64,000 nt of DNA, taken from assembly GCA_000467715.1 (NCBI GenBank), contig AJFK01000302.1:104833-168832 (forward strand), written 5' to 3'. A program made the translations under genes and the position numbers. Below are positions 22,048 through 32,557 of the stretch, one piece after another; position 1 is the first letter of the stretch, and every line of letters begins with the position of its first letter. The notes beneath the pieces were generated by a model. It searched no databases. It was not told where the DNA came from and saw only the letters and a list, made by a program, of their open reading frames with translations. Source of the stretch: Hysterium pulicare CBS 123377 (Eukaryota; Ascomycota; Dothideomycetes; Hysteriales; Hysteriaceae).

Positions 22048-25000
22048 ATGCTTCCCACCGTAAGCTACCTATACGCCTCGACACAGTTGGCGTTCAAGCT
22101 CATATCCTATTAGATAATAACCGCTGTATTCATTCCTCTTGGGAACATCATCCCAAGCAGCTCTGCGCTACCGGAAAATCATACTGACCCTTCATTCGAT
22201 GCCATCGTCGACCGTGGGACATTCAAGAATCCCTCCGTGAACGTAAGACCAAAATTCCGGTACTGGATTCCCGATGCTTCCGTTGATCCCACCATCGTTA
22301 CAAATGATGTTCGAGGAGCTGGTGACGTCGGTGCTGGAGGGCTGGAGCTGCTAGGTTACTACCTTTACGGGGGACCTCCATCGAATGGAGCAGGTCGGGG
22401 AACTGCTGCACCTGTAGATTGGGCAAAGTATGGGTTCGGAACACCAGCTTGGCGTGAGTCCTCCGAAGTATACGTGAAGTCGCTGCTAACACTTAGTAGA
22501 CGACGTCTTTCGTTCATTCGCTCAAGCGCATATGGACAACGGCTTGATTATGGATTTCGCCATGGGCCCAAACCAAGGCACCGGTGTACCGGCCATTGAA
22601 GATAGCGATGGGCTGATGTGGGACCTTGCGGCTTTCAACGTATCCGTGCCGCTCAGTGGATCTTTTGATGGGACTCTCCCGGGATGGGGGATTGGAGAAT
22701 TACAGGCTGCAGTGACGGGTCTAGTGACGGGATCAAAGGTACTCACTACGAATGATTCTCCAGGCGGCCTTCCAGGAGATCTTCCTTTGAACCGAACTCA
22801 GATGACGCTATCAGCGGAGAGTCTCGAAGACATCACGGATCAAGTTGGATCTGACGGACATCTGAGTATTAACTTCTCCAACTCAAATCAAACGGGTTTG
22901 AACCATGTCATATTCGCCATCTACTTGATCCATTCTGATTTCCGCGCTCAAGATGGGCCCCTTGATCTAGGTGGACCTCAGACAACCCCGGACTCATTCG
23001 TCCAGAATGGTTCATGGGCAGTTGACCACTTCTCCGCTCTCGGCGCAAATACGATGACCAACTTTTGGGAGGAATACATCCTCCAAAATGGAACCAAGGA
23101 ACTCCTCAGTGCCGTTGGGAACTATGGATGGGAAGACAGCGTGGAAATCGAAGCCAATGTATACTGGACGAAGAACTTGTCGAATAACTTCATGGCTGAC
23201 CATGGATACTCCGTTAACAAATGGCTTCCAATACTTTTCCACCGAAATGGGCATTACAAGAACTCGAATCCTCCAATATGGTGGGTCACTGATGAACCTG
23301 ATCAGGGAAACAGCCACATTGCAGACTTTCGGGATACGGTTGGACTCCTTTTCTCTCGTGTACTTCAATCGATCACTAAGATGACGTGTAGCTAGCGACT
23401 GGATATCGCGCTTATGAATCAGCACTCAACAAATGGGCGGAGGAGTATTTGGATTTACAGTTCTCGGCGCAGTTGTCCTACAATCTTCCTATGGACATGG
23501 TGAGTTGGATGATGGATAATTACTTTCTCATTCTTACAAGCCACAGCTCGCGAATATTCCCAGCGTAGATGCTCCAGAGTGCGAATCGCTGGATTTCAGC
23601 GACTTGATCGATGGTTATCGCCAATACAGCGGTCCTGCGAATCTTGCACGGAGGCGAATCGTCTCTTCGGAATGCGGTGCCGTGCGTGGAGAGGCCTTTG
23701 TCCAGACTCTGCCCGAGCTGCTCTGGCATGTGAAGCGTTCGTATGCTGGTTCGGTCAACCAATTCGTCTTCCATGGACTGCCATATTCTGGCCAAGTGAG
23801 TGGGCGGGAATTATAAGAAGGCTTTGTTCTCCACTAATCTCAACTTGCAGTACGGCAATACAACTTGGCCAGTCTTCACCACATTCAACTACCAATACTC
23901 GAGTATGCACGGACCACATGAGCCGGCATGGGAATTCTACCGTGATCAGATAGACTATGTGGCGCGCAACAACTGGGTGTTTCAATCCGGTATACCTAAA
24001 ATGGATATAGCTTTCTGGCAGAAGATGACGGTGTATCCTGGGCACATTCAACTTCGAACGTACGCACCCACCGATTTAGAGCAGCGAGGGTACTCATACG
24101 AATATTTGAGTCCTGACAATTTCAACCTTCCCTCTGCTCGTGTGGTGGACGGCATCCTTGCTCCGGATGCTCAGGCATTTAAGGCTTTAGTCGTAAGAGC
24201 AAATGACTCTTTGACCATTGATGGCGCTTCGAAGCTGGCTGAATTCGCCGAAGCAGGCCTCCCCATCCTTTTTGCTGGGGGTATACCTTCCACATACCTT
24301 GGAACCAGCGATTCCTCAACTTTGGCAGCTACCAAGCGTGCGTTAAGCGCTACATCATCTTTGCCAAATGTTCACGTAACCTCATCCTACTTGGTAGCTT
24401 CAACCATCGCGTCTCTCGGCATCGAACCGCTCACCAAGATCTCCACAAACGCTTCCTGGTTTACATACTGGCGTTCAGACCCAACTAACAATACCGACTA
24501 TGTATTCATCTATAACGACGCCATGCACATACCCCAAGGCCAAGGGTCTTCTGAGGGGACGATAGAATTCCAATCCACCGGGTTTCCGTACGAATACAAC
24601 GCTTGGACTGGAGAGCAGCAGCCTATTCTCTCCTTCAATCAGACAAACAGCACGACAACTATCTCTTTCAGGCTTGCGGGGAACCAATCCACCATCGTAG
24701 CGTTCCACCCTAAATCCATTACCTCCATAACTCCCTCTCCACCCATCAACTTCTCTTCCACATCCAACATCCTCGGCCTATCCCCCTCCCAAAATGATAC
24801 CCTAAAAATCCAAGTCGGCCCTGGCGCTCCCTTCACATACACCACCGCCATCGGCTCCCAAAAAACCATCTCCCCTCCCTCCACCCCTCCCTTCACGCTC
24901 TCAAACTGGACTCTAATAGTCGAACACTGGGATCCTCCCTCCGATCTCTCCAACATAACCGCCGGCGCCCAAAAACACAACACAACGCACCACCTCCCCT

Positions 25001-25434
25001 CTCTAACTTCCTGGCAAAACATCCCCAGCCTCCAAAACGTCTCGGGACGAGGCTACTACAGCACAACGTTCCTCTGGCCCCCCTCAAACTCCTCACACGA
25101 CAACATTTCTGGCGCCTATCTCGACTTCAGCTTCATCTACCATACCCTGCGCGCGACTCTTAACGGTCATCCCCTCCCACCGCTCGACGTCACGGACGCG
25201 AAAGCAGATGTTGGGGCTTTTCTCGTTCGCGGGACGAATAGGGTTGAGGCTGTGGTTGCGACGCCGTTGGGGAATGTGCTCAGACCTATTTGGAATTTGT
25301 TGCGGACGAGTGGAGAGGGGCCTGGGAGTGCGGATGCGGGGGCGAAGGCAGGATTTGTGCCGCCGCCTGTGGGGGAGTATGGGTTGAGGAGTGAAGTGAG
25401 GGTTGTGCCGTATCGGGACGTTATGTTAGAGTGA
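22048..25434 (+). CDS. secreted glycoside hydrolase, GH106-like (alpha-L-rhamnosidase type)
   Basis: Six exons: 22048-22059, 22114-22453, 22500-23338, 23392-23499, 23547-23795, 23851-25434; introns are 46-55 nt; the total is 1043 aa. The first exon is only 12 nt (ATG CTT CCC ACC). Joined to exon 2 it gives the signal peptide MLPTIITAVFIPLG...SSA. The mature start (NPSVNVRPKFRYWIPDASVD, then DVGAGGLELLGYY) is the characteristic beginning of GH106-type proteins. Later come GLIMDFAMGPNQGTGVP, ECGAVRGEAFVQTLPELLWHV, QFVFHGLPYSG and YSSMHGPHEPAWEF. A C-terminal beta-sandwich with YHTLRATLNGHPLPPLDVTDA resembles the sugar-binding jelly roll of GH2-like enzymes. Many N-glycosylation sequons fit secretion. 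GH106 enzymes cleave terminal L-rhamnose from pectic or other polysaccharides; the substrate here is inferred from family only. Confidence 0.78.
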
Positions 25435-26271
25435 AGGGGTGGGTTGGGTGGGAAAGAGGGGGGATTGAGATGTTGTGCACGCTCATGGGGCGGGCTCGTA
25501 GGACGGATATAGAGAAATATAGCTCCTTTCTGACTCATTCTATTCGGTTATACATCCTCGCTGGAATGGAATGTGGTAGGCTGGTAGCTAGGTTTAGTCG
25601 TATCAAAGTCCTAGCCGCCAAGCCTTGAGAGAAGAGCAGGTATTCAGGTGGTTCCGAAATGAGGGGATTGCGAAATTAAAAATTGTTATTAGAAAGGGAT
25701 TATGTATTTTATAAACTTAATACAAAAAAAGAATCGTGATGTAGCGAGATAACCGCACCACCTCTGATGCTATGTGTCTAAATGTACGGATGAAGAGTTT
25801 CAACGAAGACGGAAAGTAGGTATATCGAAAACCTATAGAAAACCGCTCCAATATTCTCGGAGAAAGGGGGAGCATTAACAGCAACGAGCTCGGCATGTCT
25901 CGTAAAAACGCGCTTCCCAATGCGTCGATGTCAATCGCACCAGTGGCCCAGCATGGCGCAATGACGGCTTTCCAGGTTTTAAAGGTCGCGAGAATCCAGC
26001 ATCTATTGCTACTTCTGCGGATATGTACTTGGAACACGAGAGCGTGCGCCACGATGTGGACTACCGCAGGAGATTGTGCTTGACTAGGTATTGCTAAGGG
26101 TGGAGCAGGCGATCCTTCATCCACGAAGAGGGATCCGACCTGGATGGAGCAACCTCCGGCCTTTATGAAAACGGCTGACGTCCAGCTAGATGCCTGCGTA
26201 TTGCTCCATCTCAGCCGCTTGGCGGGATGGTTTTGTGTACGCCTTTCGACGCCTCGATGTAAGAAGACATA
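25435..26271. other. intergenic, nothing recognised
   Basis: Convergent 3' region between the GH106-like gene (plus) and the glycine-zipper gene (minus). A minus frame at 25717-26124 has no domain and no supporting structure. Confidence 0.5.
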
Positions 26272-27012
26272 TTAGTCCTTCTTCTCTTGTGATTTCCCAG
26301 ATCTTATTTCAAGCTTTTTAGGCTTCTTTTTCTCGGTCCGTTGTTGTTTTGCCTTCTCTTCGGCAATGGCATCCGCAGCCTGCATCAGTGCCTGTGGATC
26401 CGGTACCACATCCTCAACTTCCTGCTCAACCTTCTGACTAGCACGATCTTCGGCTTTATTATCAGTTGCCTTGGCAGCATTCTTGCCGTCTCCCTTGGCC
26501 GTCTTTTTGCCGTCCTTCTTGCCATCCTTCTTCCCTCCCTTCTTGTCATCTTTCTTGCCTCCCTTCTCGCCACCGCCTTTCCCAATATCTCCTACCGGCG
26601 GGAGCTTAATCATAGGCCCACGGACAGCACCCACGCCCGTACCTACTATCGCTCCCAACCCAGTCGTAGGAATAGCAGTCAAGCCACCCACCAGTGTTCC
26701 AACGACTGCGCCCACTCCTAATCCCACAGCGCCGCCGATTCCAGCGCCGCCAGCTGCACCCTGAAAGGCGCCGCTCTGGAGCATCCGCGCCTTTTTGCTG
26801 TTGCCGTGCGCCTCGACTTCTTTGGTGTGGGCATCTCGAAGGAGTTTCTCGCGCTTCTTGGGATCGGTGACGGATGAGGCGGCGTCTTTGAGGGATTGCG
26901 CGGTGCTCTGGGCGGCGAGGGCTTTCTGGGCGGTTTCGGCTGCTTCTTTGAGGCGCGCTTCGTCGGGGAGCGCTTGGTCGTTGGGAGGTTGGGCGGCTTC
27001 GGAGGCGGGCAT
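26272..27012 (-). CDS. glycine-zipper protein with lysine-rich tail
   Basis: Single exon, 246 aa, ATG at 27012. Residues 1-80 are an alanine-rich amphipathic helical region (RLKEAAETAQKALAAQ, KKREKLLRDAHTKEVEAHG). Residues 81-132 form a glycine-zipper double hairpin (GAFQGAAGGAGIGGAVGLGV, then GAVVGTLVGG and LGAIVGTGVGAVRG). After RGPMIKLPPVGDIGKGGG comes a highly basic stretch built of KKDGKK-like units, and a final acidic and basic helix (VEQEVEDVVPDPQALMQAADAIAEEKAKQQ). Proteins of this layout are widespread in filamentous ascomycetes but uncharacterised as far as I know. The zipper can insert into or associate with membranes, and the basic tail could bind nucleic acid or acidic lipids. 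Both are inferences. Confidence 0.75.
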   Translation of the reverse strand: MPASEAAQPPNDQALPDEARLKEAAETAQKALAAQSTAQSLKDAASSVTDPKKREKLLRDAHTKEVEAHGNSKKARMLQSGAFQGAAGGAGIGGAVGLGVGAVVGTLVGGLTAIPTTGLGAIVGTGVGAVRGPMIKLPPVGDIGKGGGEKGGKKDDKKGGKKDGKKDGKKTAKGDGKNAAKATDNKAEDRASQKVEQEVEDVVPDPQALMQAADAIAEEKAKQQRTEKKKPKKLEIRSGKSQEKKD

Positions 27013-28130
27013 CGTTGTTGGTGCTGTTGTTTTGCTGTGGGCAGTGTCCTTAGTTGGCTTTGGTGTTGGTGGTTTCGAAACTTTGGAATGACGTCAAGTC
27101 GTCGGTTAAGCTTGAAAGTTGAAATCCGGGAATTTGGCATGCTCAACCCTACTACCAATCTTTATAGTATTGAGATGTTCAAATACTCCCCCTTATTAGG
27201 TTCGGTCGCAATGCTAGGTTGGATGCGTTGTCCATCAGGCCGAAGTCTTAAAGTCATAATTTTATGATTCTTATACGTAAAGCGGAAGCCATGTGCCACG
27301 GAGGCGGAAGCAGCCACATTAACGACGGAGTAAAGAGTCAACGAGAAAGAGATAGTGTCGGATGTCTGTAATTGGAGGTTGTGAGGTCTGGATACCAATT
27401 CGCGAAAGCATGTTGTCAACATGGTGTCCGATCACGAAGGGATCCGTAGGTCTAAGAGCTCGTTAGATAGCAGCTGGCGATTGATAAGGTGCAGAATGTT
27501 CAAATATGATGTTTGATGAATAGTTGATCGCTGGAGAGCAAATTTGGTGCTTGAAAGAGTATCGTTGAACCGGCTCGGGCATATGTAAGAAACGCTTGTG
27601 GGTATAGTTTTGTAAGCCACAAGGCTAACAAAAGGGCGGCAGCAACGCCTCCCCACAGCGTCCGTGGCCAGGAAGAAGAATCTAACATGTCAGAACAAAG
27701 ATCACGCCTACTCGCCGGTTTCTTTGGCGGCGTTACATATGCATAGTATTAAGTTTTGGGTTCAGCTTAGCTTGGTGAGATAAAATCCTAGGGCATCACA
27801 TGTCAAGGGATTGAAAGTTAAGTGAGTGTTGAATCCATTCCATTATCTATGAAGATCCGACGCGAATGCGTCAATCACACCAACCCAGCCGGGGTCAGAG
27901 CCCACAGTTACCACGTCGATATAATCATGCCCAACCAAATGGGTTCCATCATCTCTATCCAGTGATCCTATCACTACATGCCGCCTGTTGCGGACAGGCC
28001 GCTTCATCATTAGCTTCATCAGCGCTATCTACATTGCCATTGCGAGGCGAGAGCTCAATGGCATCGGGGGCCAACCAGTCAGTATTAGTAGTATCAGCGC
28101 TACCGGAACTCGATATACCGTGAGTGGGGA
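27013..28130. other. intergenic, nothing recognised
   Basis: About 1.1 kb with scattered short frames (for example 27432-27656 minus, 27988-28194 plus) and no domains. It must contain the promoter of the glycine-zipper gene and the terminator of the RING gene. Confidence 0.5.
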
Positions 28131-29846
28131 CTACAACTGGCCATTCAAGTCCATCTCCGGATCATCCATCTCCAGATCATCAAACGCAGCATAAAAGGCC
28201 TGAGAAGCAGCTTCGAGAGCATGAGAAAGTGTAGGATTCCCAGGGTTATTCAGAGAAGCAACCTCAGCATTTTGAACATTATCCAGAAGGTTCTGCAGGG
28301 CTGGAGGAATGACTCCATCGCACAAATCCTCAGCCGCGGCATGTAATATAGCAGTGAATTCTGCCACGGCTGTTGTGGTGGCATCTAGAAGAGCCATTGG
28401 ATTCTCTCCATTTTGAGATGCGTTGAGAAGGTTCTCGAAGCTAATATGTCCACCACCCATTCCTTGAGTGAGGTTTTGCAAACTAGCAGCGAGTCCTGGG
28501 CCATCTTCGATCGGAATGGTAATGGATCCATTAGGAGTAGGGATATGAATCTGCTGGTCCAGGAGGATGTCGAAGTTGAATGGCGTTGGTCCCGTAGCAT
28601 TCGTGGTTGGGGCATTCGCCATTTCCTCGTTGACTTGATCGACAAACTCTTGAATCTGCGTATGGATGTGGGCTGGGATGCGAGAAGGGCTATGCAGCTC
28701 GTAATAGCCATGGTAGTCAACTAGTACATGGTGTCTCTGCATATGGGCACCATTTCCTCCTCGCCAGATGTTTGCTTGAAAATCAGCGGAATAGAAGTCT
28801 GAAGGAGAGATGTTGGTGACATCGTAGTAGTCGGCCTCATCGGGATTCTGTTCCTGAATGGGTCGAATTAAATCCGTCAACTTGTAGTATCCCGATGGCA
28901 GAGTAGCGATATCGAGCCCCGACGGGAGGTCCAAGCGGCGAGTGAAGACTGTTGAGTCCAGCAGGCCGCCTGGTCCAGAACCGAGGAGCTCTTCCAGAGC
29001 TTTCCTACGCTCTGCATCATCGGATTGACCCTTTCGCAAGAAAGAGTTCTTTGACTTCCATTCCCGCTTGATCCATTCAGAGGCAGGGACGAATCGTTGA
29101 CGGAGGGCGAAGTCCGCAAAGAGAGTGTTGACAGCACCATACATCCAATTCTTCAGAACCGGCCAAGCTATCTGATGCTCGGTAGCAAGCTGATCCACCA
29201 CGCCATTACCATAGCGCCATAAAAATACATTATTCGCATCCTCAGTGGGCTGGAAAGCCTTCGCTTGTAATTTCGCAGTCAGTTCCGGAATGAGAATCTT
29301 TGCCCATGGTCGCAATTGTTTCCGATATTTGCCATCCTCATAGTTGTCGATCTCTGCTTCGAGAATTGTTGGAAGGGCATCAATCATTAGCCCTGGAAAA
29401 ATAATGAGCTTTTGCTCGGCGAAGCGCGCCTGATACCAGTTTAACCCACGAATTTCTTCCCTACTCAGGCCATCGTAGAACTTCTTGTGGTGAGCCATCT
29501 GCCCTTGTGGGCTGTGTGGGTTGATCAAATGTCGGAGGATGCAAAGCACCTGTCGGCAAATCGGGCACATCTTGTCCTGTTTCATGTGCGCAAGTAAACA
29601 GCCTTTGCCAAGCAGATGATCGCATGGCATCTTGACAGGAATGTGTTCTAGCTCGTCTTCCGTGGGTTGAGCGAATGGTAGTGCTCGGAGAGACGTGGTG
29701 TTCTCGTTGGTCAAGACGTCAGGTTCTTCCTCGCCATACTTGACCCAGCAGAATGGGCACTTCAGGTCGCCGGGATCGATTGATGGGATGGGAACTTCGG
29801 GAAGGGAGTTGACAAACTCCTCGATCGTAACGAATGCTGGAGGCAT
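28131..29846 (-). CDS. RING-type zinc-finger protein
   Basis: Single exon, 571 aa, ATG at 29846. The N-terminal 100 residues hold a RING-like finger with a long first loop: CPFC at 30-33, then C75, H77, C83, H87 and CPIC at 94-97 (MPCDHLLGKGC, MCPICRQVL). The spacing suits a RING-H2-type E3 ubiquitin-ligase finger, with about 40 residues between the first and second zinc pairs. The rest has no named domain: a helical part (RNQKL-like, KILIPELTAKLQAKAFQPTE), then an Asn/Pro-rich region and an acidic C-terminus ending DDLEMDDPEMDLNGQL. A role in ubiquitin transfer is inferred from the finger alone. The gene has no introns, and the C-terminal two thirds have no partner or substrate clue. Confidence 0.82.
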   Translation of the reverse strand: MPPAFVTIEEFVNSLPEVPIPSIDPGDLKCPFCWVKYGEEEPDVLTNENTTSLRALPFAQPTEDELEHIPVKMPCDHLLGKGCLLAHMKQDKMCPICRQVLCILRHLINPHSPQGQMAHHKKFYDGLSREEIRGLNWYQARFAEQKLIIFPGLMIDALPTILEAEIDNYEDGKYRKQLRPWAKILIPELTAKLQAKAFQPTEDANNVFLWRYGNGVVDQLATEHQIAWPVLKNWMYGAVNTLFADFALRQRFVPASEWIKREWKSKNSFLRKGQSDDAERRKALEELLGSGPGGLLDSTVFTRRLDLPSGLDIATLPSGYYKLTDLIRPIQEQNPDEADYYDVTNISPSDFYSADFQANIWRGGNGAHMQRHHVLVDYHGYYELHSPSRIPAHIHTQIQEFVDQVNEEMANAPTTNATGPTPFNFDILLDQQIHIPTPNGSITIPIEDGPGLAASLQNLTQGMGGGHISFENLLNASQNGENPMALLDATTTAVAEFTAILHAAAEDLCDGVIPPALQNLLDNVQNAEVASLNNPGNPTLSHALEAASQAFYAAFDDLEMDDPEMDLNGQL

Positions 29847-30523
29847 CTTGGAATGCAGCGCTCGAATGTTAAAATAGGTAGTACTGTAACGGTTGGGATA
29901 TGATTTGCGAGTGAACGGTATTTGAGAGATTGGGAAGATATCAGTTTGGGGAGACGATGTTTAAATAGTTTCCAGAATTCAACAATGTGGTGAGTCAATA
30001 ATGTTGTGAAGGCACAAGTGAATGTGTGAGTAGTAATTGTGAAGGCAGATTGTGGCTCAACATTTTTGCGGAAGCAGCCGTTGTGAAGGTATAAAGCTCG
30101 ATAGATATGGGTTGCCCAGCAACCTCGTCAACTTATCTTGCTGTTTGCATTGACCATAGTCCTATTCCGCTAGAGGCGTCACCAACCTCCAGCGAGCCCA
30201 TCAATAATGTTGTGTACCTAGCCTTCCATTGTTGAGTATCGATGAAGCGTTTGGTAAAGCTCTACCATTCGTCATTGACAGAGGTATTAGAACCTTCAAA
30301 TTGCTGTTCGATCATACCTCATACTAAATATATACACCAGGACTACAAACTCGCATTTAGCTATCTTAACCGAACCGATTTACTCACGGTGGTATGATAC
30401 AAGTGTAGATAAATAATGAGTGGATACACCGGTGACAACTCATCCGAAGGTCTCATAAAATGTCCCGTCTTTTGCTTATCCCCGGTGATGACATCTCTTC
30501 CATGAACCAGGTCAACAATTCAC
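29847..30523. other. intergenic, nothing recognised
   Basis: Spacer between the RING gene start (29846, minus) and the 3' end of the O-methyltransferase gene (minus). No coding or structured element recognised. Confidence 0.5.
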
Positions 30524-31961
30524 TCAAGCCAGGTCTGCCTCAATCAAGCTCTCCGCCACGCCCGGAAACGTCCAGATACCCGTAACGCGCAATCCTGATC
30601 GTTGAAGCAGACTCTTCCACTCGGACTCAGTGCGCTCACGCATAGCACCGAGAACCATTACCAACTGATCCATGGAAGTAGTCGCTAGAGTAGCTTTTGA
30701 ATCCGCCATGACAATTTCATTGAGGAGAATCTTCGAGTATCCCGGTTTCAAGGCAGGCCGAATATTAGCAAGAATCCGTAGGCAGTCATCGTCACCCCAG
30801 TCATGGAGCACAGAGTGGAGATAATACGCTTTCGCGTGTATTACCGGTTGGGGAGTGAAGAAGTCATGCGAACTTGCCTTGAAGATTGAAAGGGAATTGA
30901 TGGGCAAAGCAGAAATCACCTCCGCGCGGTCCTGTAGGACAAGGTTGTTTGGCAGTAGGGTATGATTAGCGACGAGTGCGCGTAGATCGTGACCAAGTCC
31001 GCCGCCAACATCGACCAAGAAAGCCTCGCTCACACTATCGTCAAAATCGTGGATAAGCCGTTCTGAGACCGGGTAGAAGCCTGAATCGCACCAACTCGGT
31101 TTACTGGCGCGGTATGCGCTCATGTAGCTGTGGTAGTGGGACAAGTAGGACGGATTCTTGTTCAGCCAGACGAAAAAGGGCGAATTCGTGCCATGCGCAT
31201 ATTGAAATGGCCCGTTGGTCAGCTCGGTGGGATTTTTGTAGTCGGTTCGTTTTAGGTACTGAGGCAGTGCCCGGAAAGACGGCCCAACAACGTCATACCT
31301 AAATATAATGTCAAAGCCAGAAGTTCCACTGTTGAACGAGAAAAGATTATCATTTAGTGTCTGGTTTACCTACGTGTAGATGAGTCCGGCCTGGTATCCG
31401 GGATCTGCAAAGCCATTACTCCACGCGGTTCCGCTGAATATGTCTTCTCCATGGTCAGTGACTACATGCATAGCCGCCAAGTGCTTCAGGATTCGTGCTT
31501 TTGAGTTGTTTCAGCAGACTTCATCGACTACAAGGTGTGGAAGTCACCTACCAATGAGGCCTTCCTCAGCGCCGGTCTTCTCCGCTAGTACCTCAACACT
31601 CAACCCATTGTCACCGCTACCTTTCAGATGTTGAAACAGTTGGAGGTCAACGGCGATTCTGCAATGAGCAGCACGTGCCGGCTGGACTCGTTAGCGACAC
31701 TTGCCAATTCTGGGCATTAAATTGGAAGGTTTAGAGCCTTCATCAGGCAAACAAGGTTGAAAGCATCCAGCATATGGATTTACTCACCTCAGCCCGAGCA
31801 GTCCGCTGGATAGCTTCGCTTGGGGTCTCCAGCGTGGTAATCAGCGCTTGGCTGAGGTCTATCAAAGACTCGCGAGAGCCAGGTTCATCTTTTGCATAAG
31901 CTTTTCCAAAGCTTACGATCTGTTCGATGATGGAAGATGCGTCCGGCTTTGTAAAAGACAT
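30524..31961 (-). CDS. SAM-dependent O-methyltransferase (COMT-like, fungal)
   Basis: Four exons, 31961-31788, 31681-31552, 31497 to about 31374, and 31298-30524, give 400 aa in one frame. The N-terminal helical dimerisation part reads QALITTLETPSEAIQRTARAE, PARAAHCRIAVDLQLFQHL, LSVEVLAEKTGAEEGLIARI and LKHLAAMHVV, as in fungal O-methyltransferases. The SAM site VDVGGGLGHDL lies at about residues 238-248. The catalytic block is HSVLHDWGDDDCLRILANIR, with the likely general-base histidine at about 308. The post-motif KILLNEIVMAD is also present. The enzyme should methylate a phenolic hydroxyl, usually in a secondary-metabolite route. No polyketide synthase, NRPS or P450 is seen in the window, so it stands alone here. 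An upstream in-frame ATG at 32003 is possible, but MSFTKPDASS at 31961 is the usual family start. Confidence 0.85.
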
Positions 31962-32557
31962 AATGGAAGAGGATTGCAAAATGTAATGAGAATAAGGGTG
32001 CATGAATTGAAACTATCCTTACTTATAGTCAAAGAAGAGGAAAGGATTACGAGGTGACCTAGAGACGAGCTTCACTATGTGCTGCGTGGCACCAAAACTT
32101 CGTACACCGCCCCGTTTCGCGTGACTAAGCCATGCCTAGACCGCTAAAGTCAGGGTAGATGATTATATTGTCAATAGACCAAGATCATTCACCTATGTTT
32201 GTACGCATAACCCCCTCAATTGGTCAGATTGGTATACTCATCCCCTTATGTTCTTCCGCCCTCGGAATATAGAAGGCCCATGTAAAATACTCTACATTGT
32301 GCACATAGTTACCGTCACTCAATTGAGACATAACACCATCTCCCTCTTTACCTTAGCAATTAATGTCTTCGCTTCTTTGACTACACAATCGTTCTGTCTA
32401 CCTTCAACCTACAGGCTATTGTTTACCCCGGTCCCTTATACTCCTTCATTCGGGACCAGGTCAAAATGTCAAACATCACGTAACATCAACATCTTGCTTC
32501 TAAATTACATTCGATAACCATACATATCCGCCATCTTCAAACTTTTTAACCCCCTGC
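31962..32557. other. intergenic, nothing recognised
   Basis: Holds the O-methyltransferase promoter and the 3' region of the membrane glycoprotein gene. One plus frame (32248-32517) shows no domain. Confidence 0.5.

Noticed and set aside
30524-31961. Secondary-metabolite cluster around the O-methyltransferase
   Set aside because: No PKS, NRPS, terpene cyclase, P450 or pathway regulator is seen nearby.
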